This document shows positions 1-7,722 of a stretch of DNA of 32,799 nucleotides, in pieces. Position numbers and translations under genes: made by a program. The notes under the pieces are model-generated. The model saw only the letters and a list, made by a program, of their open reading frames with translations. It was not told the DNA's origin and searched no databases. Location of the stretch: contig PDRH01000026.1 of NCBI GenBank assembly GCA_002748015.1, forward strand, positions 1 through 32,799, given 5' to 3'. The first letter of the stretch is position 1; each line of letters starts with the position of its first letter. The stretch comes from Bacteroidota bacterium (GTDB lineage Bacteria; Bacteroidota; Bacteroidia; Bacteroidales; CAJPTX01).

Positions 1-1
1 G

Positions 2-679
2 GAGGCGAACATTGTTCGTTATCCGGATCAGCAGGTATTCCAGCAGGTGAAGGAATTCCTGGAGGAGAAGAACGAAAAGCTCGGGGAGGCAGGTATAGCT
101 GCGAGTCTCTACTTCAAGTTTACCATGCTCCCCAACGAGGCGCATCCGCAGGGGGTATCCATCCTGGCCAGCACGAGGGAGGGAACGACGGTTCTAGACC
201 ATGCGACGGGTCTCAAGCTTGAGCATGTCAATGCGCCGTCCTACTTCGTGGATAAGTACGTAGAAAAGCTGGAGAACCAGATTTTTCCAGGGCTTGAGGC
301 AAAGCTCGCGGCGGCTCAGGCGAGCGGTAGGGAGGCGGAAGCGATCGAGCTTCAGAAGAAGTTGGAGGCTCTAAAGTTTACACGTTTCTCGCATACGCTG
401 GTGGACTACGGAACTGCGCAGGAGATGTCTTTGGCTGCCATAGCACTTGTGGAGAAGTATGGGGGACGGGCAGAGGTGGAGCATGGCTATGCTGAGGTAA
501 CGGTGGCTAGCTCTGACCAGCTGGATTTCATCAAGAGTGGAGGCCCTGCTGGTTTAGCAGTTTTCTATAATGTCCGCTTCTTTAAGCAGTTTCGGAAGTC
601 TACTGACGAGTCGGCAGGCTTCCAAACAACGGTTTTTGAGGCTCGGCATAGCAGCATGCAGATTCCTGCGCATTTTTAG
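2..679 (+). CDS. C-terminal part of an unrecognised protein (5' end outside window)
   Basis: The reading frame is open from the left edge of the window, so the protein starts upstream. The GTG at 47 is only an internal codon, because the frame reads EANIVRYPDQQVFQQ in front of it. About 225 residues are visible. They are soluble-looking, with no signal peptide or membrane segment in the visible part. A charged helical stretch rich in Glu, Lys and Ala (about residues 85-125 of the visible part) looks like a coiled coil. The C-terminal half is mixed and ends in QIPAHF. I do not recognise the family and assign no function. The stop lies 30 bases before the chemotaxis receptor gene on the same strand, so the two may be co-transcribed. 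It does not look like a polysaccharide gene and probably belongs to the chromosomal flank of the locus. Confidence 0.7.
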   Translation, partial: EANIVRYPDQQVFQQVKEFLEEKNEKLGEAGIAASLYFKFTMLPNEAHPQGVSILASTREGTTVLDHATGLKLEHVNAPSYFVDKYVEKLENQIFPGLEAKLAAAQASGREAEAIELQKKLEALKFTRFSHTLVDYGTAQEMSLAAIALVEKYGGRAEVEHGYAEVTVASSDQLDFIKSGGPAGLAVFYNVRFFKQFRKSTDESAGFQTTVFEARHSSMQIPAHF

Positions 680-709
680 TTTAGCCTAGCGCAAAGAATA
701 GCCATAAGG

Positions 710-2245
710 ATGAGAGTCAAACAGTCCCTAGCCCTACAGGTGGTGTTGAGTATAGGCTTTGTGGTGCTTGTGCTCATAGCGACAACCGTTGTATCCGTTG
801 TTATGCAGCGGCGTAATCGGGTGGCCAGCGATATGCTCAACGAGAGCGCCCTGCCCTCGCTCTCTGCTCTGGAGGAGATTCGCTCGAATGTTGTATCCAG
901 CGAGCTGCTGGTTAAGAGCTGGGTGTTCGCTGAGAAGCAGGATAAGACCCAGGACAAGATGCGCCTCCGTAGCCTCATTGATACGGAGTACCAGCGTCTC
1001 TATGACAACGTTCGCTCGCTGGCGTCCGATTGGCCGGAGGAGGATCTCGCCGAGCTAGAGAAGGCCAACCGTGTGGTGGTTGACACCCTGTTCCCGCTGC
1101 ATCGTGAGGTGATGCAGAGCCTGAGCACCTTTGAGGCCTACGATGACTTCATGGTGATTTCTACCGTTACCCCTATGGTGGAGACCGATGGGGCGATAGT
1201 CGTGGCTACTAAGCATGCCATAGAGATATTTCAGGATTTGATTCAGAAGCAGCGCGACCGGGTGGAGCTGGCCAATGAGTCGGTGCAGGGCATGGCCAAG
1301 GCATTCGGCTACTTTCTGCTCTTTAGCTCCATCCTTTCGGTTGGGCTCCTGATACTTATCGGCTTTGTCCTGCTACGTCGTATACGCCTCTCGCTCCGGG
1401 AGACAGCGCAGACCGTAGAGGCGGTGGCCACCGGCGATTTGACGGTGGAGATTGCGGTGCAGCGGGAGGACGAGTTTGGCGCTCTCATGCAGTCCATGGG
1501 GGAGATGGTGCAGCAGCTGCGTAGCATAGCGAAGGAAATAGGCCGGGATAGCCAGTCCCTCGGCGAGGCGCGCATGGTGCTGAGCGAGGTGGCGCATGAT
1601 GTGAGCGAGGGGGCGGCCATACAGAGCAGCTCTGCCGAGCAGATAACCGCCTCCATGCAGGGGATGATGGACATGCTAAGCCATCTGAGCGAGGAGGCCA
1701 CCTCGACGACCAATGCCTTCGATGCGGTGCGCATCGACCTCATCCGCATGGGCGATGAGAGTAAGAAGAACCTAGAGGCCATCCGTACCATATCAGAGCG
1801 TATAGAGATAGTCAACGAGATAGCCAACCAGACCAACATCCTGGCGCTGAATGCGGCTGTGGAGGCGGCTCGTGCTGGCGAGCATGGACGGGGCTTCGCC
1901 GTAGTGGCAACTGAGGTCCGGAGGTTGGCCGAGCGGAGTCGCGATGCGGCCGATGAGATACTCGAGGTGGCGAGGGCGACCGTAGTGGATACGGAGCGGG
2001 TGGCAGCATTGCTCGACCGGATAAGCCCGCAGATTGATAGCACCTGGGCCATCCTCAAGGAGTTTGCCCAGTCCAGTGCGCAGCAGACCCAGACGGCCGA
2101 GCAGATCAATAACGGCATGGTGCAGCTCAATGATATAACCCAGAAAAACGCCGACTACGCAACGACTCTAGTGGCCAACTCTGATGGGCTTCGCGAGCGC
2201 AGCGAGAGCCTCGATCGCACCATCCGCTTCTTCAAGCTTAGCTAG
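710..2245 (+). CDS. Methyl-accepting chemotaxis protein (transmembrane receptor)
   Basis: This 511-residue receptor has the classical order. Membrane helix 1 is at about residues 8-30. A periplasmic, mostly helical sensor follows (about 31-195, 4HB-like in size). Membrane helix 2 is at about 197-222, and a HAMP domain lies at about 222-275. The rest is a long cytoplasmic coiled-coil signalling domain. The conserved hairpin tip that contacts CheA and CheW is clear at about 368-410 (IANQTNILALNAAVEAARAG, then GRGFAVVATEVRRLAERS). The C-terminus ends in IRFFKLS and lacks the NWETF-type tether for CheR and CheB. No other chemotaxis gene is in the window, so it is an orphan receptor next to the locus, and its ligand cannot be told from sequence. 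No clear promoter is seen in the 30-base gap upstream. The start is the first ATG, and a short AAGG abuts it rather than forming a normally spaced ribosome binding site. Confidence 0.95.
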   Translation: MRVKQSLALQVVLSIGFVVLVLIATTVVSVVMQRRNRVASDMLNESALPSLSALEEIRSNVVSSELLVKSWVFAEKQDKTQDKMRLRSLIDTEYQRLYDNVRSLASDWPEEDLAELEKANRVVVDTLFPLHREVMQSLSTFEAYDDFMVISTVTPMVETDGAIVVATKHAIEIFQDLIQKQRDRVELANESVQGMAKAFGYFLLFSSILSVGLLILIGFVLLRRIRLSLRETAQTVEAVATGDLTVEIAVQREDEFGALMQSMGEMVQQLRSIAKEIGRDSQSLGEARMVLSEVAHDVSEGAAIQSSSAEQITASMQGMMDMLSHLSEEATSTTNAFDAVRIDLIRMGDESKKNLEAIRTISERIEIVNEIANQTNILALNAAVEAARAGEHGRGFAVVATEVRRLAERSRDAADEILEVARATVVDTERVAALLDRISPQIDSTWAILKEFAQSSAQQTQTAEQINNGMVQLNDITQKNADYATTLVANSDGLRERSESLDRTIRFFKLS

Positions 2246-2267
2246 GAGGCCTATGGGCTAGCATTTG

Positions 2268-2301
2268 GCGGGGGGCATTCCAGTTGCCCCCCGCTTTTTT
2301 T
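2268..2301 (+). terminator. Rho-independent terminator after the chemotaxis receptor
   Basis: A perfect 10-bp stem (GCGGGGGGCA at 2268-2277 and TGCCCCCCGC at 2285-2294) with a 7-base loop is followed directly by seven T residues (2295-2301). It lies 22 bases after the stop of the chemotaxis gene. The T-run touches the -7 element of the next promoter, so terminator and promoter share sequence. Confidence 0.92.
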
Positions 2302-2310
2302 ATACCTTTG
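2284..2310 (+). promoter_or_regulatory. Bacteroidota-type promoter of the wecB operon
   Basis: The -7 element TACCTTTG (2303-2310) is an exact match to the phylum consensus TAnnTTTG. A TTG at 2284-2286, inside the terminator stem, is the best candidate for the -33 element, with a 16-base spacer that is a little short. The wecB ATG follows the -7 box by only five bases. This rules out the longer in-frame start at 2265 and predicts a leaderless or nearly leaderless mRNA. Confidence 0.8.
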
Positions 2311-2315
2311 CGGGT

Positions 2316-3488
2316 ATGAAAAAGCTCAGAGTGCTGTTGGCCTTTGGTACGCGTCCAGAAGCCATAAAAATGTGCCCGCTGGTGCGGGCGTTCCAATCGC
2401 GGGGCGATGCCTTTGATGCGCAGGTCTGCGTTACGGGTCAGCATAGGGAAATGCTCGACCAGGTGCTGGCGGTGTTTGATGTTCGACCAGAATACGACCT
2501 GGATGTGATGCGCTCCGGTCAGGATCTCTACGATGTAACGAGCCGTGTGCTGCTCGGCATGCGGGATGTCCTGAGGGATTTTCGTCCTGATGTGCTGCTA
2601 GTGCATGGCGATACGACCACGAGCATGGCCGTGGCTCTAGCTGGCTACTATGAGCGTATGGCTGTAGGTCACGTGGAGGCGGGCCTACGTACCCACAATA
2701 TCTATAGTCCCTGGCCAGAGGAGATGAACCGTCTGCTTACGGGGCGACTGGCCACCTACCATTTCGCACCGACCGCCCTGAGCCGGGAGAACCTTCTGCG
2801 GGAGGGTATAGCGGACAAGAATATCCTGCTTACAGGGAATACCGTGATCGACGCCCTTCAGTGGGTTGTCGCCCGTTTGGACGGGGATGCCTCCCTGCGA
2901 ACCAGGGTGGAGGATGGGCTCCGTCAGCAGGGCTACGATACGGGGCGCATCAATGGGGCGAGGCGTATGGTGCTGATCACGGGGCATCGGCGCGAGAACT
3001 TCGGCGAGGGCTTCATGAGTATCTGCCGGGCGATTGAGGAGCTGTCCGGTAGCTATCCGGATGTTGACTTCGTGTATCCCATGCACCTGAACCCCAACGT
3101 GCGTGAGCCCATCGCTAGGGTCTTTGGAGACGGGAGCGGGCAGCATGAGAATGTGTTTTTCATTGAGCCCCTTGAGTACCTAAGCTTCGTCTACATGATG
3201 GGGCGCAGCCATCTGGTGCTGACCGATAGCGGGGGTGTACAGGAGGAGGCACCGGGTTTGGGTAAGCCCGTGCTGGTCATGCGCGATACCACTGAACGGC
3301 CGGAGGCTCTAGAGGCGGGCACGGTGCGTCTGGTGGGCACTAGCCGTGAGGCCATAGTAGGTGAGGTGTCTCGCCTCCTGGATAGCTCGGAGGCCTATGC
3401 TGCCATGAGCCGGGCCGTGAATCCATACGGCGATGGGAAGGCTTGTGGGCGGATAGCTGATTTTCTGGGGGAGCTGCAGGAGTCATGA
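2316..3488 (+). CDS. wecB: UDP-N-acetylglucosamine 2-epimerase (non-hydrolysing)
   Basis: This cytoplasmic enzyme interconverts UDP-GlcNAc and UDP-ManNAc. The protein is 390 residues, the usual size for WecB/MnaA. Family signatures run in order: FGTRPEAIKM at the N-terminus, VHGDTTTSMA, GHVEAGLRT, PWPEEMNR, TGNTVIDAL, TGHRRENFGEG, YPMHLNPNV, and the UDP-binding end LTDSGGVQEEAPGLGKPVL followed by RDTTERPEA. An in-frame upstream start at 2265 would add 17 residues. Those residues are translated from the terminator and the -7 box, so the ATG at 2316 is preferred. The stop overlaps the start of wecC (ATGA), giving translational coupling. The next gene oxidises the product, so UDP-ManNAcA is the expected end product. 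The full set of epimerase motifs argues for the WecB-type epimerase rather than the hydrolysing NeuC type. Confidence 0.96.
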   Translation: MKKLRVLLAFGTRPEAIKMCPLVRAFQSRGDAFDAQVCVTGQHREMLDQVLAVFDVRPEYDLDVMRSGQDLYDVTSRVLLGMRDVLRDFRPDVLLVHGDTTTSMAVALAGYYERMAVGHVEAGLRTHNIYSPWPEEMNRLLTGRLATYHFAPTALSRENLLREGIADKNILLTGNTVIDALQWVVARLDGDASLRTRVEDGLRQQGYDTGRINGARRMVLITGHRRENFGEGFMSICRAIEELSGSYPDVDFVYPMHLNPNVREPIARVFGDGSGQHENVFFIEPLEYLSFVYMMGRSHLVLTDSGGVQEEAPGLGKPVLVMRDTTERPEALEAGTVRLVGTSREAIVGEVSRLLDSSEAYAAMSRAVNPYGDGKACGRIADFLGELQES

Positions 3489-4705
3489 TGGCGGATTCTA
3501 AGGATAGGCTATGCTTTTTGGGTCTGGGCTACATAGGCCTACCCACGGCTATAGTGGCTGCCCAGTCTGGCCTACGGGTGCTGGGGGTGGATATTGACTG
3601 CGGAGTTGTAGAGGAGACCAATGCGGGTAGGCTGCACTTCGTGGAGGAGGGGCTAGAGGATTTGCTGGGGCAGGCGCTTGCTGGCGGGCATTTCCGGGCG
3701 AGTACCGCGGTGGAAGAGGCGGAGGTGTATGTAGTTGCGGTCCCTACGCCCTTCAAGGGTGACCACGAACCCGATGTGTCCTACGTAGAGGCCGCCGTAC
3801 GTGGCTTGCTGCCCCTGCTGAAGCCGGATGACCTCCTGATCATAGAGTCAACCTCTCCCGTGGGGACGACGGAGAGCATGCGTGGCATGGTTTTCGCCGA
3901 GCGCCCCGATTTGCTTGGTCAGCTGCATATGGCCTACTGCCCCGAGCGGGTGCTACCCGGCAACGTGGTCTATGAGCTGGTGCATAACGATAGGGTCATT
4001 GGTGGCGTGGATGATGCATCCACCAAGCGGGCCATGGAGTTCTATGCGCACTTCGTCAAGGGAGAACTCTTTGCAACCGACGCCCGAACCGCTGAGATGT
4101 GTAAGCTCACTGAGAATGCCAGCCGCGATGTTCAGATAGCCTTCGCCAACGAGCTGTCCATCATCTGCGATAAGGCCGGCATCGACGTGTGGGAACTCAT
4201 AGAGCTAGCCAATCGGCACCCACGGGTCAACATACTTCGCCCCGGTTGCGGCGTTGGTGGGCACTGTATAGCCGTAGATCCCTACTTCATCACCTCCGAA
4301 TTCCCCACAGAGGCCAGGATAATTGCAGAGGCTCGACGCATCAACAACTACAAGGCGCTCTACTGCGCAGAGGCCATAGATAAGGCCATGCTACGCTTCG
4401 AGCTGGATAAGCATCGCCCTCCCGTTGTCGCCCTGATGGGGCTGGCCTTCAAGCCAAACATAGACGATCTGCGCGAGAGCCCGGCCAAGTACATCGTTAG
4501 CAAGGTCATGCAGGGCAAGGATAACGCAGATATCCTTGTGGTAGAGCCCAACGTAAGGGAGCATAGGGTGTTCAAGCTCACCGACTACCGCGAGGCCTGG
4601 GAGCGTGCCGACATCGTGGTTTTCCTGGTGGCTCACGATGAGTTCCGTACCCTTCCCGAGGCGGGGGGGAAGCAGGTGATGGATTTCTGCGGCATTAGGA
4701 AATAG
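3485..4705 (+). CDS. wecC: UDP-N-acetyl-D-mannosamine dehydrogenase
   Basis: This enzyme performs the NAD-dependent four-electron oxidation of UDP-ManNAc to UDP-ManNAcA. The 406-residue protein has the UDP-glucose/GDP-mannose dehydrogenase layout. The N-terminal Rossmann motif is GLGYIGLPTA (residues 13-22). Next come PERVLPGN, the central TENASRDVQIAFANELS helix, and the catalytic-cysteine loop GVGGHCIAVDPYF with the cysteine at residue 261. The C-terminal UDP-binding domain carries LAFKPNIDDLRESPAK. The VNILRPG...GGHCIAVDP stretch resembles WecC more than UDP-glucose dehydrogenases. The start overlaps the wecB stop by four bases. The next gene begins 13 bases after its stop, so all are probably one operon. 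A run of seven G lies near the 3' end (4663-4669) without breaking the frame. Confidence 0.95.
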   Translation: MMADSKDRLCFLGLGYIGLPTAIVAAQSGLRVLGVDIDCGVVEETNAGRLHFVEEGLEDLLGQALAGGHFRASTAVEEAEVYVVAVPTPFKGDHEPDVSYVEAAVRGLLPLLKPDDLLIIESTSPVGTTESMRGMVFAERPDLLGQLHMAYCPERVLPGNVVYELVHNDRVIGGVDDASTKRAMEFYAHFVKGELFATDARTAEMCKLTENASRDVQIAFANELSIICDKAGIDVWELIELANRHPRVNILRPGCGVGGHCIAVDPYFITSEFPTEARIIAEARRINNYKALYCAEAIDKAMLRFELDKHRPPVVALMGLAFKPNIDDLRESPAKYIVSKVMQGKDNADILVVEPNVREHRVFKLTDYREAWERADIVVFLVAHDEFRTLPEAGGKQVMDFCGIRK

Positions 4706-4718
4706 GAGCAAGCCGGTC

Positions 4719-5927
4719 ATGAAGAGTATAGAGGGATTCATACAAGAGCATGTTACCGGGCGGGTAGAGCCTCTCTTTGCCCCTGATGAGCAGGCGAATC
4801 GGGCTACTCTCCGTGGGCAAGTCGAAGGTAGGCAGGTGTTGGTCATCGGTGGTGCGGGGTCTATTGGTTCCGCCTTCATCAAGTGTCTACTCCCCTACGA
4901 ACCCGCCCAGCTCGTAGTTGTAGACCTCAACGAGAATGGTCTCACCGAGCTGACCCGAGACTTACGTTCAAGTCCCAATCTACCCATCCCCCCCGACTAC
5001 CGTACCTACCCCATAGACTACGCTAGCCCCATCTTCGAGAGCATCTTCCGGGAGAATGGGGGCTTCGATATCGTGGCCAATTTCTCCGCCCATAAGCATG
5101 TTCGTTCCGAGAAGGATAGGTACTCGGTGCGTGCCCTGCTCGAGAACAACGTCCTTCGCGCCAAGGAGCTAATGGACCTCCTCTTGGAGTATCCTCCTTA
5201 CCGTTTCTTCTGCGTCTCTACAGACAAGGCCACCAACCCCGTCAATATCATGGGGGCGAGCAAGAAACTCATGGAGGAGCTTGTCATGGCCTATGCCGAC
5301 CGTTTCCCCGTTACCTCCGCCCGCTTCGCCAACGTGGCCTTTAGCCAGGGTTCGCTACCCGCTGGCTGGGTGCAGCGCATGGAGAAGCGGCAGCCGCTGG
5401 TTGCCCCCAGGGACGTTAGGCGCTACTTCGTATCGCCCGAGGAGAGCGGCCAGCTCTGCCTGCTGGCCTGCCTACTCGGTAATTCTGGCGAGGTCTTCTT
5501 CCCGCGTCTGGAGGAGGAGCAGATGCGGGATTTCGCCTCCATCTGCGACGCCTTCCTGCGCTACAATGGGTATAGCCCATGCCCTTTTGAGGATGAGCAG
5601 GAGGCCAGAAGATATGCAGGGCAATTCGGCCATGGTAGTTCGGATTGGCCCGTTGTCTACACCCAGAGCGATACCACCGGCGAGAAACCCTACGAGGAGT
5701 TTTACACGGAGGGGGAGCGGGTAAACCTGGAGCGTTTTACCGCCCTTGGCGTGATAGAGAATTTGCCCCGCCGCCCCCTTTCCGAGGTGGAGGCGTTTCT
5801 GGAGGATTTGCAGGGGCTATTTGCCCGTCCTGATTTTAGCAAGGCAGAGGTTGTACGCCTGCTGCAGACCTTTCTCCCCGCCTTTACGCACGAGGAGAAG
5901 GGGCGTAGTTTGGACGATAAGATGTAG
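4719..5927 (+). CDS. CapD/PglF-like nucleotide-sugar 4,6-dehydratase (soluble)
   Basis: This is a short-chain dehydrogenase of the polysaccharide biosynthesis CapD class (402 residues). Enzymes of this type convert an NDP-GlcNAc to the 4-keto-6-deoxy sugar. The NAD-binding loop is GGAGSIGS at residues 44-51. The active-site strand is STDK (167-170). The second motif MGASK (178-182) has Met in place of the usual Tyr of YxxxK, which is typical for PglF/WbpM/CapD proteins. FSAHKHV (about 122-128) is another family mark. There are no membrane helices at the N-terminus, unlike WbpM or PglF, so it is a soluble single-domain form with about 40 extra N-terminal residues and a longer C-terminus. The LegC-type aminotransferase starts 3 bases after its stop. 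Together they suggest the LegB-LegC steps. The nucleotide (UDP or GDP) cannot be fixed from sequence. Confidence 0.88.
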   Translation: MKSIEGFIQEHVTGRVEPLFAPDEQANRATLRGQVEGRQVLVIGGAGSIGSAFIKCLLPYEPAQLVVVDLNENGLTELTRDLRSSPNLPIPPDYRTYPIDYASPIFESIFRENGGFDIVANFSAHKHVRSEKDRYSVRALLENNVLRAKELMDLLLEYPPYRFFCVSTDKATNPVNIMGASKKLMEELVMAYADRFPVTSARFANVAFSQGSLPAGWVQRMEKRQPLVAPRDVRRYFVSPEESGQLCLLACLLGNSGEVFFPRLEEEQMRDFASICDAFLRYNGYSPCPFEDEQEARRYAGQFGHGSSDWPVVYTQSDTTGEKPYEEFYTEGERVNLERFTALGVIENLPRRPLSEVEAFLEDLQGLFARPDFSKAEVVRLLQTFLPAFTHEEKGRSLDDKM

Positions 5928-5930
5928 ACC

Positions 5931-7097
5931 ATGGACTACTCATCCATTGTTGCCTTCGTGCGGGAGCTATATGCCACCAGCGAGTTTATACCCCTCTCTG
6001 TACCCCGCTTCGTTGGCCGGGAGAAGGAGTACCTATGCGATTGCATAGATAGCACCTTCGTTTCCAGCGTAGGTGAGTATGTTGATCGCTTTGAGCTGGA
6101 AGTAGCGGAATATACCGCCAGCCCCTATGCCATCGCCTGCGTGAATGGTACGAATGCCCTGCACATCGCGCTGGAATTGGTAGGTGTACAGCCCGGTGAG
6201 GAGGTGATTACCCAGCCCCTCACCTTCGTGGCGACCTGCAACGCCATAGCCTATGCTGGAGCTGTTCCCGTATTCGTCGATGTCGATATGCAGACTATGG
6301 GTCTTTCGCCCGATGCCCTTCGAGCCTGGCTGCAGGATAATGCCGCGATGCGTGGTGGTGAATGCTACAATAGGCATAGCGGTCGGCGCATTAGGGCCTG
6401 CATACCCATGCACACCTTTGGTCATCCCGTGCGTTTGGATGAGCTGGTGCCCATTTGCCAGGAGTGGGGGCTAGAGTTGGTGGAGGATGCCGCCGAGAGC
6501 CTCGGAAGTCTCTACAGGGGGCATCACACGGGTACATTCGGTCGCATCGGTATACTTAGCTTCAACGGCAACAAGACCATCACCACCGGTGGCGGGGGCA
6601 TGCTCCTCATGCGGGACGAGGAGTTTGCCCACCGGGCTAAACACCTGACCACGCAGGCCAAGATACCCCACCCCTGGGAGTTCTGCCATGATGGGGTGGG
6701 CTACAACTACCGCATGCCCAACATCAATGCGGCTCTGGGATGCGCCCAGCTAGAGCAGCTGGAAACCTTTCTGAACGATAAGCGCCAGCTGGCTACGGAG
6801 TACGCCGCGTTCTTCGCCACCCTCGACGGGATGGATTATTTCCAGGAGCCAGAGAATGCTCAGTCCAACTACTGGCTGCATGCCGTCCTGCTCAGGGACA
6901 GGAAGGAGCGCGATGCATTCCTCGAATATACCAATAGCCAGGGCATCATGACGCGCCCCATCTGGGAGCTTATGCCCCGCCTACCGATGTTTACCAATAG
7001 CCAGCGTGGCCCCCTACCCCACGCTGAGGAGCTGGCTGACAGGGTGGTCAATCTACCCAGCAGCCCCCGCCTCAATGATGGGGGGGGGTATGAGTAG
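5931..7097 (+). CDS. LegC-family PLP-dependent aminotransferase
   Basis: This DegT/DnrJ/EryC1 fold aminotransferase would place an amino group at C4 of the 4-keto sugar made by the preceding enzyme. The 388-residue protein starts with about 20 extra residues and then has the LegC-like FIPLSVPRFVGREKEYL. SSVGEYVDRFE and ACVNGTNALHIAL follow. The PLP-contacting aspartate is D186 (EDAAES) and the Schiff-base lysine is K215 (FNGNKTITTGGGG). It most resembles the legionaminic acid pathway aminotransferases and less the WecE or ArnB types. The gene ends in a G9 tract, and its stop overlaps the start of the acetyltransferase gene by eight bases. Loss of one G would fuse the two proteins. Start and length agree with the family apart from the N-terminal extension. 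Confidence 0.92.
   Translation: MDYSSIVAFVRELYATSEFIPLSVPRFVGREKEYLCDCIDSTFVSSVGEYVDRFELEVAEYTASPYAIACVNGTNALHIALELVGVQPGEEVITQPLTFVATCNAIAYAGAVPVFVDVDMQTMGLSPDALRAWLQDNAAMRGGECYNRHSGRRIRACIPMHTFGHPVRLDELVPICQEWGLELVEDAAESLGSLYRGHHTGTFGRIGILSFNGNKTITTGGGGMLLMRDEEFAHRAKHLTTQAKIPHPWEFCHDGVGYNYRMPNINAALGCAQLEQLETFLNDKRQLATEYAAFFATLDGMDYFQEPENAQSNYWLHAVLLRDRKERDAFLEYTNSQGIMTRPIWELMPRLPMFTNSQRGPLPHAEELADRVVNLPSSPRLNDGGGYE
7080..7088 (+). repeat. G9 homopolymer at the aminotransferase/acetyltransferase junction
   Basis: Nine consecutive G residues encode the last glycines of the LegC-like protein and lie one base upstream of the acetyltransferase ATG (7090). Deleting one G would put the aminotransferase frame into the acetyltransferase frame. 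Adding one gives a near-identical C-terminus that stops within two codons. The run may also act as the ribosome binding region of the next gene. Confidence 0.9.
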
Positions 7098-7719
7098 GCC
7101 GATTGTTCTTGTTGGTGGCGGTGGCCACTGTCGCTCCGTACTAAATACCCTCGCTGATTCTGGGCGCGAGGTACTCGGCATCCTGGATCTCCCCAAGAAC
7201 CTAGGCCAGCCTGTGCTGGACTGGGAGGTCATCGGTACTGATGATGATATACCCCGACTTGCCCCTGAAGCTGACTTTATCATTACGACAGGCTTCATAA
7301 GCGACCCCACCCTCCGTATTATGCTCATAGACAGGGTAAGCCTAGCGGGTGGGCATTTCGCTACGGCTATAGCCCCCACCGCCAGCATCTCGCGCTACGC
7401 CCAGGTGGGTGAGGGGGTAGTGGTCCTACACGGTGCGCGCGTAAATGCAGGGGTGTACGTAGGCCCCCACTGCATACTGAATACCCAGGCCGTTCTGGAG
7501 CATGACGTTGAGGTGGGTTGCAATTCGCACGTATCCACCGGAGCAATCCTCAATGGGGGTGTGCAACTCGGGGCGAATAGCTTTGTTGGTAGCCGTTCGG
7601 TAATTCTCCAGGGTGTGAGTATCTGCGATGCGACGGTAATCGGTGCGGGTAGCGTGGTGCGCCATGATATCCGGGAGGCGGGCGTCTTCTACTCGCCCAG
7701 TAGCCTTGAGGGGAGGTAG
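7090..7719 (+). CDS. PglD/NeuD-like sugar O/N-acetyltransferase
   Basis: This 209-residue protein has a Rossmann-like N-terminal sugar-nucleotide-binding part and a left-handed beta-helix of hexapeptide repeats. The N-terminal mark is VLVGGGGHCRSV (residues 6-17), where the PglD/NeuD family has a G-G-x-G-H motif. The hexapeptide region runs from about residue 95 to 195. It includes LEHDVEVG with H138 at the position of the catalytic histidine in PglD. The C-terminus FYSPSSLEGR is an unusual variant of the common GVPAK ending. The context, after a 4,6-dehydratase and a LegC aminotransferase, suggests N-acetylation of the new 4-amino group to give an NDP-2,4-diacetamido-2,4,6-trideoxyhexose. 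The ATG at 7090 is chosen over in-frame starts at 7006, 7075 and 7078, because SRPIVLVGGGG is where homologues begin and the earlier starts run deep inside the aminotransferase. Confidence 0.88.
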   Translation: MSRPIVLVGGGGHCRSVLNTLADSGREVLGILDLPKNLGQPVLDWEVIGTDDDIPRLAPEADFIITTGFISDPTLRIMLIDRVSLAGGHFATAIAPTASISRYAQVGEGVVVLHGARVNAGVYVGPHCILNTQAVLEHDVEVGCNSHVSTGAILNGGVQLGANSFVGSRSVILQGVSICDATVIGAGSVVRHDIREAGVFYSPSSLEGR

Positions 7720-7722
7720 GCC

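Noticed and set aside
1309-2130. A 273-codon minus-strand open frame opposite the chemotaxis receptor
   Set aside because: It is a shadow of the receptor's coding strand, with Ser/Arg-rich low-complexity translation and no family resemblance.
2265-2315. A longer wecB start giving 17 extra residues
   Set aside because: The extra codons cover the terminator stem, T-run and -7 box, and no WecB protein has such an extension.
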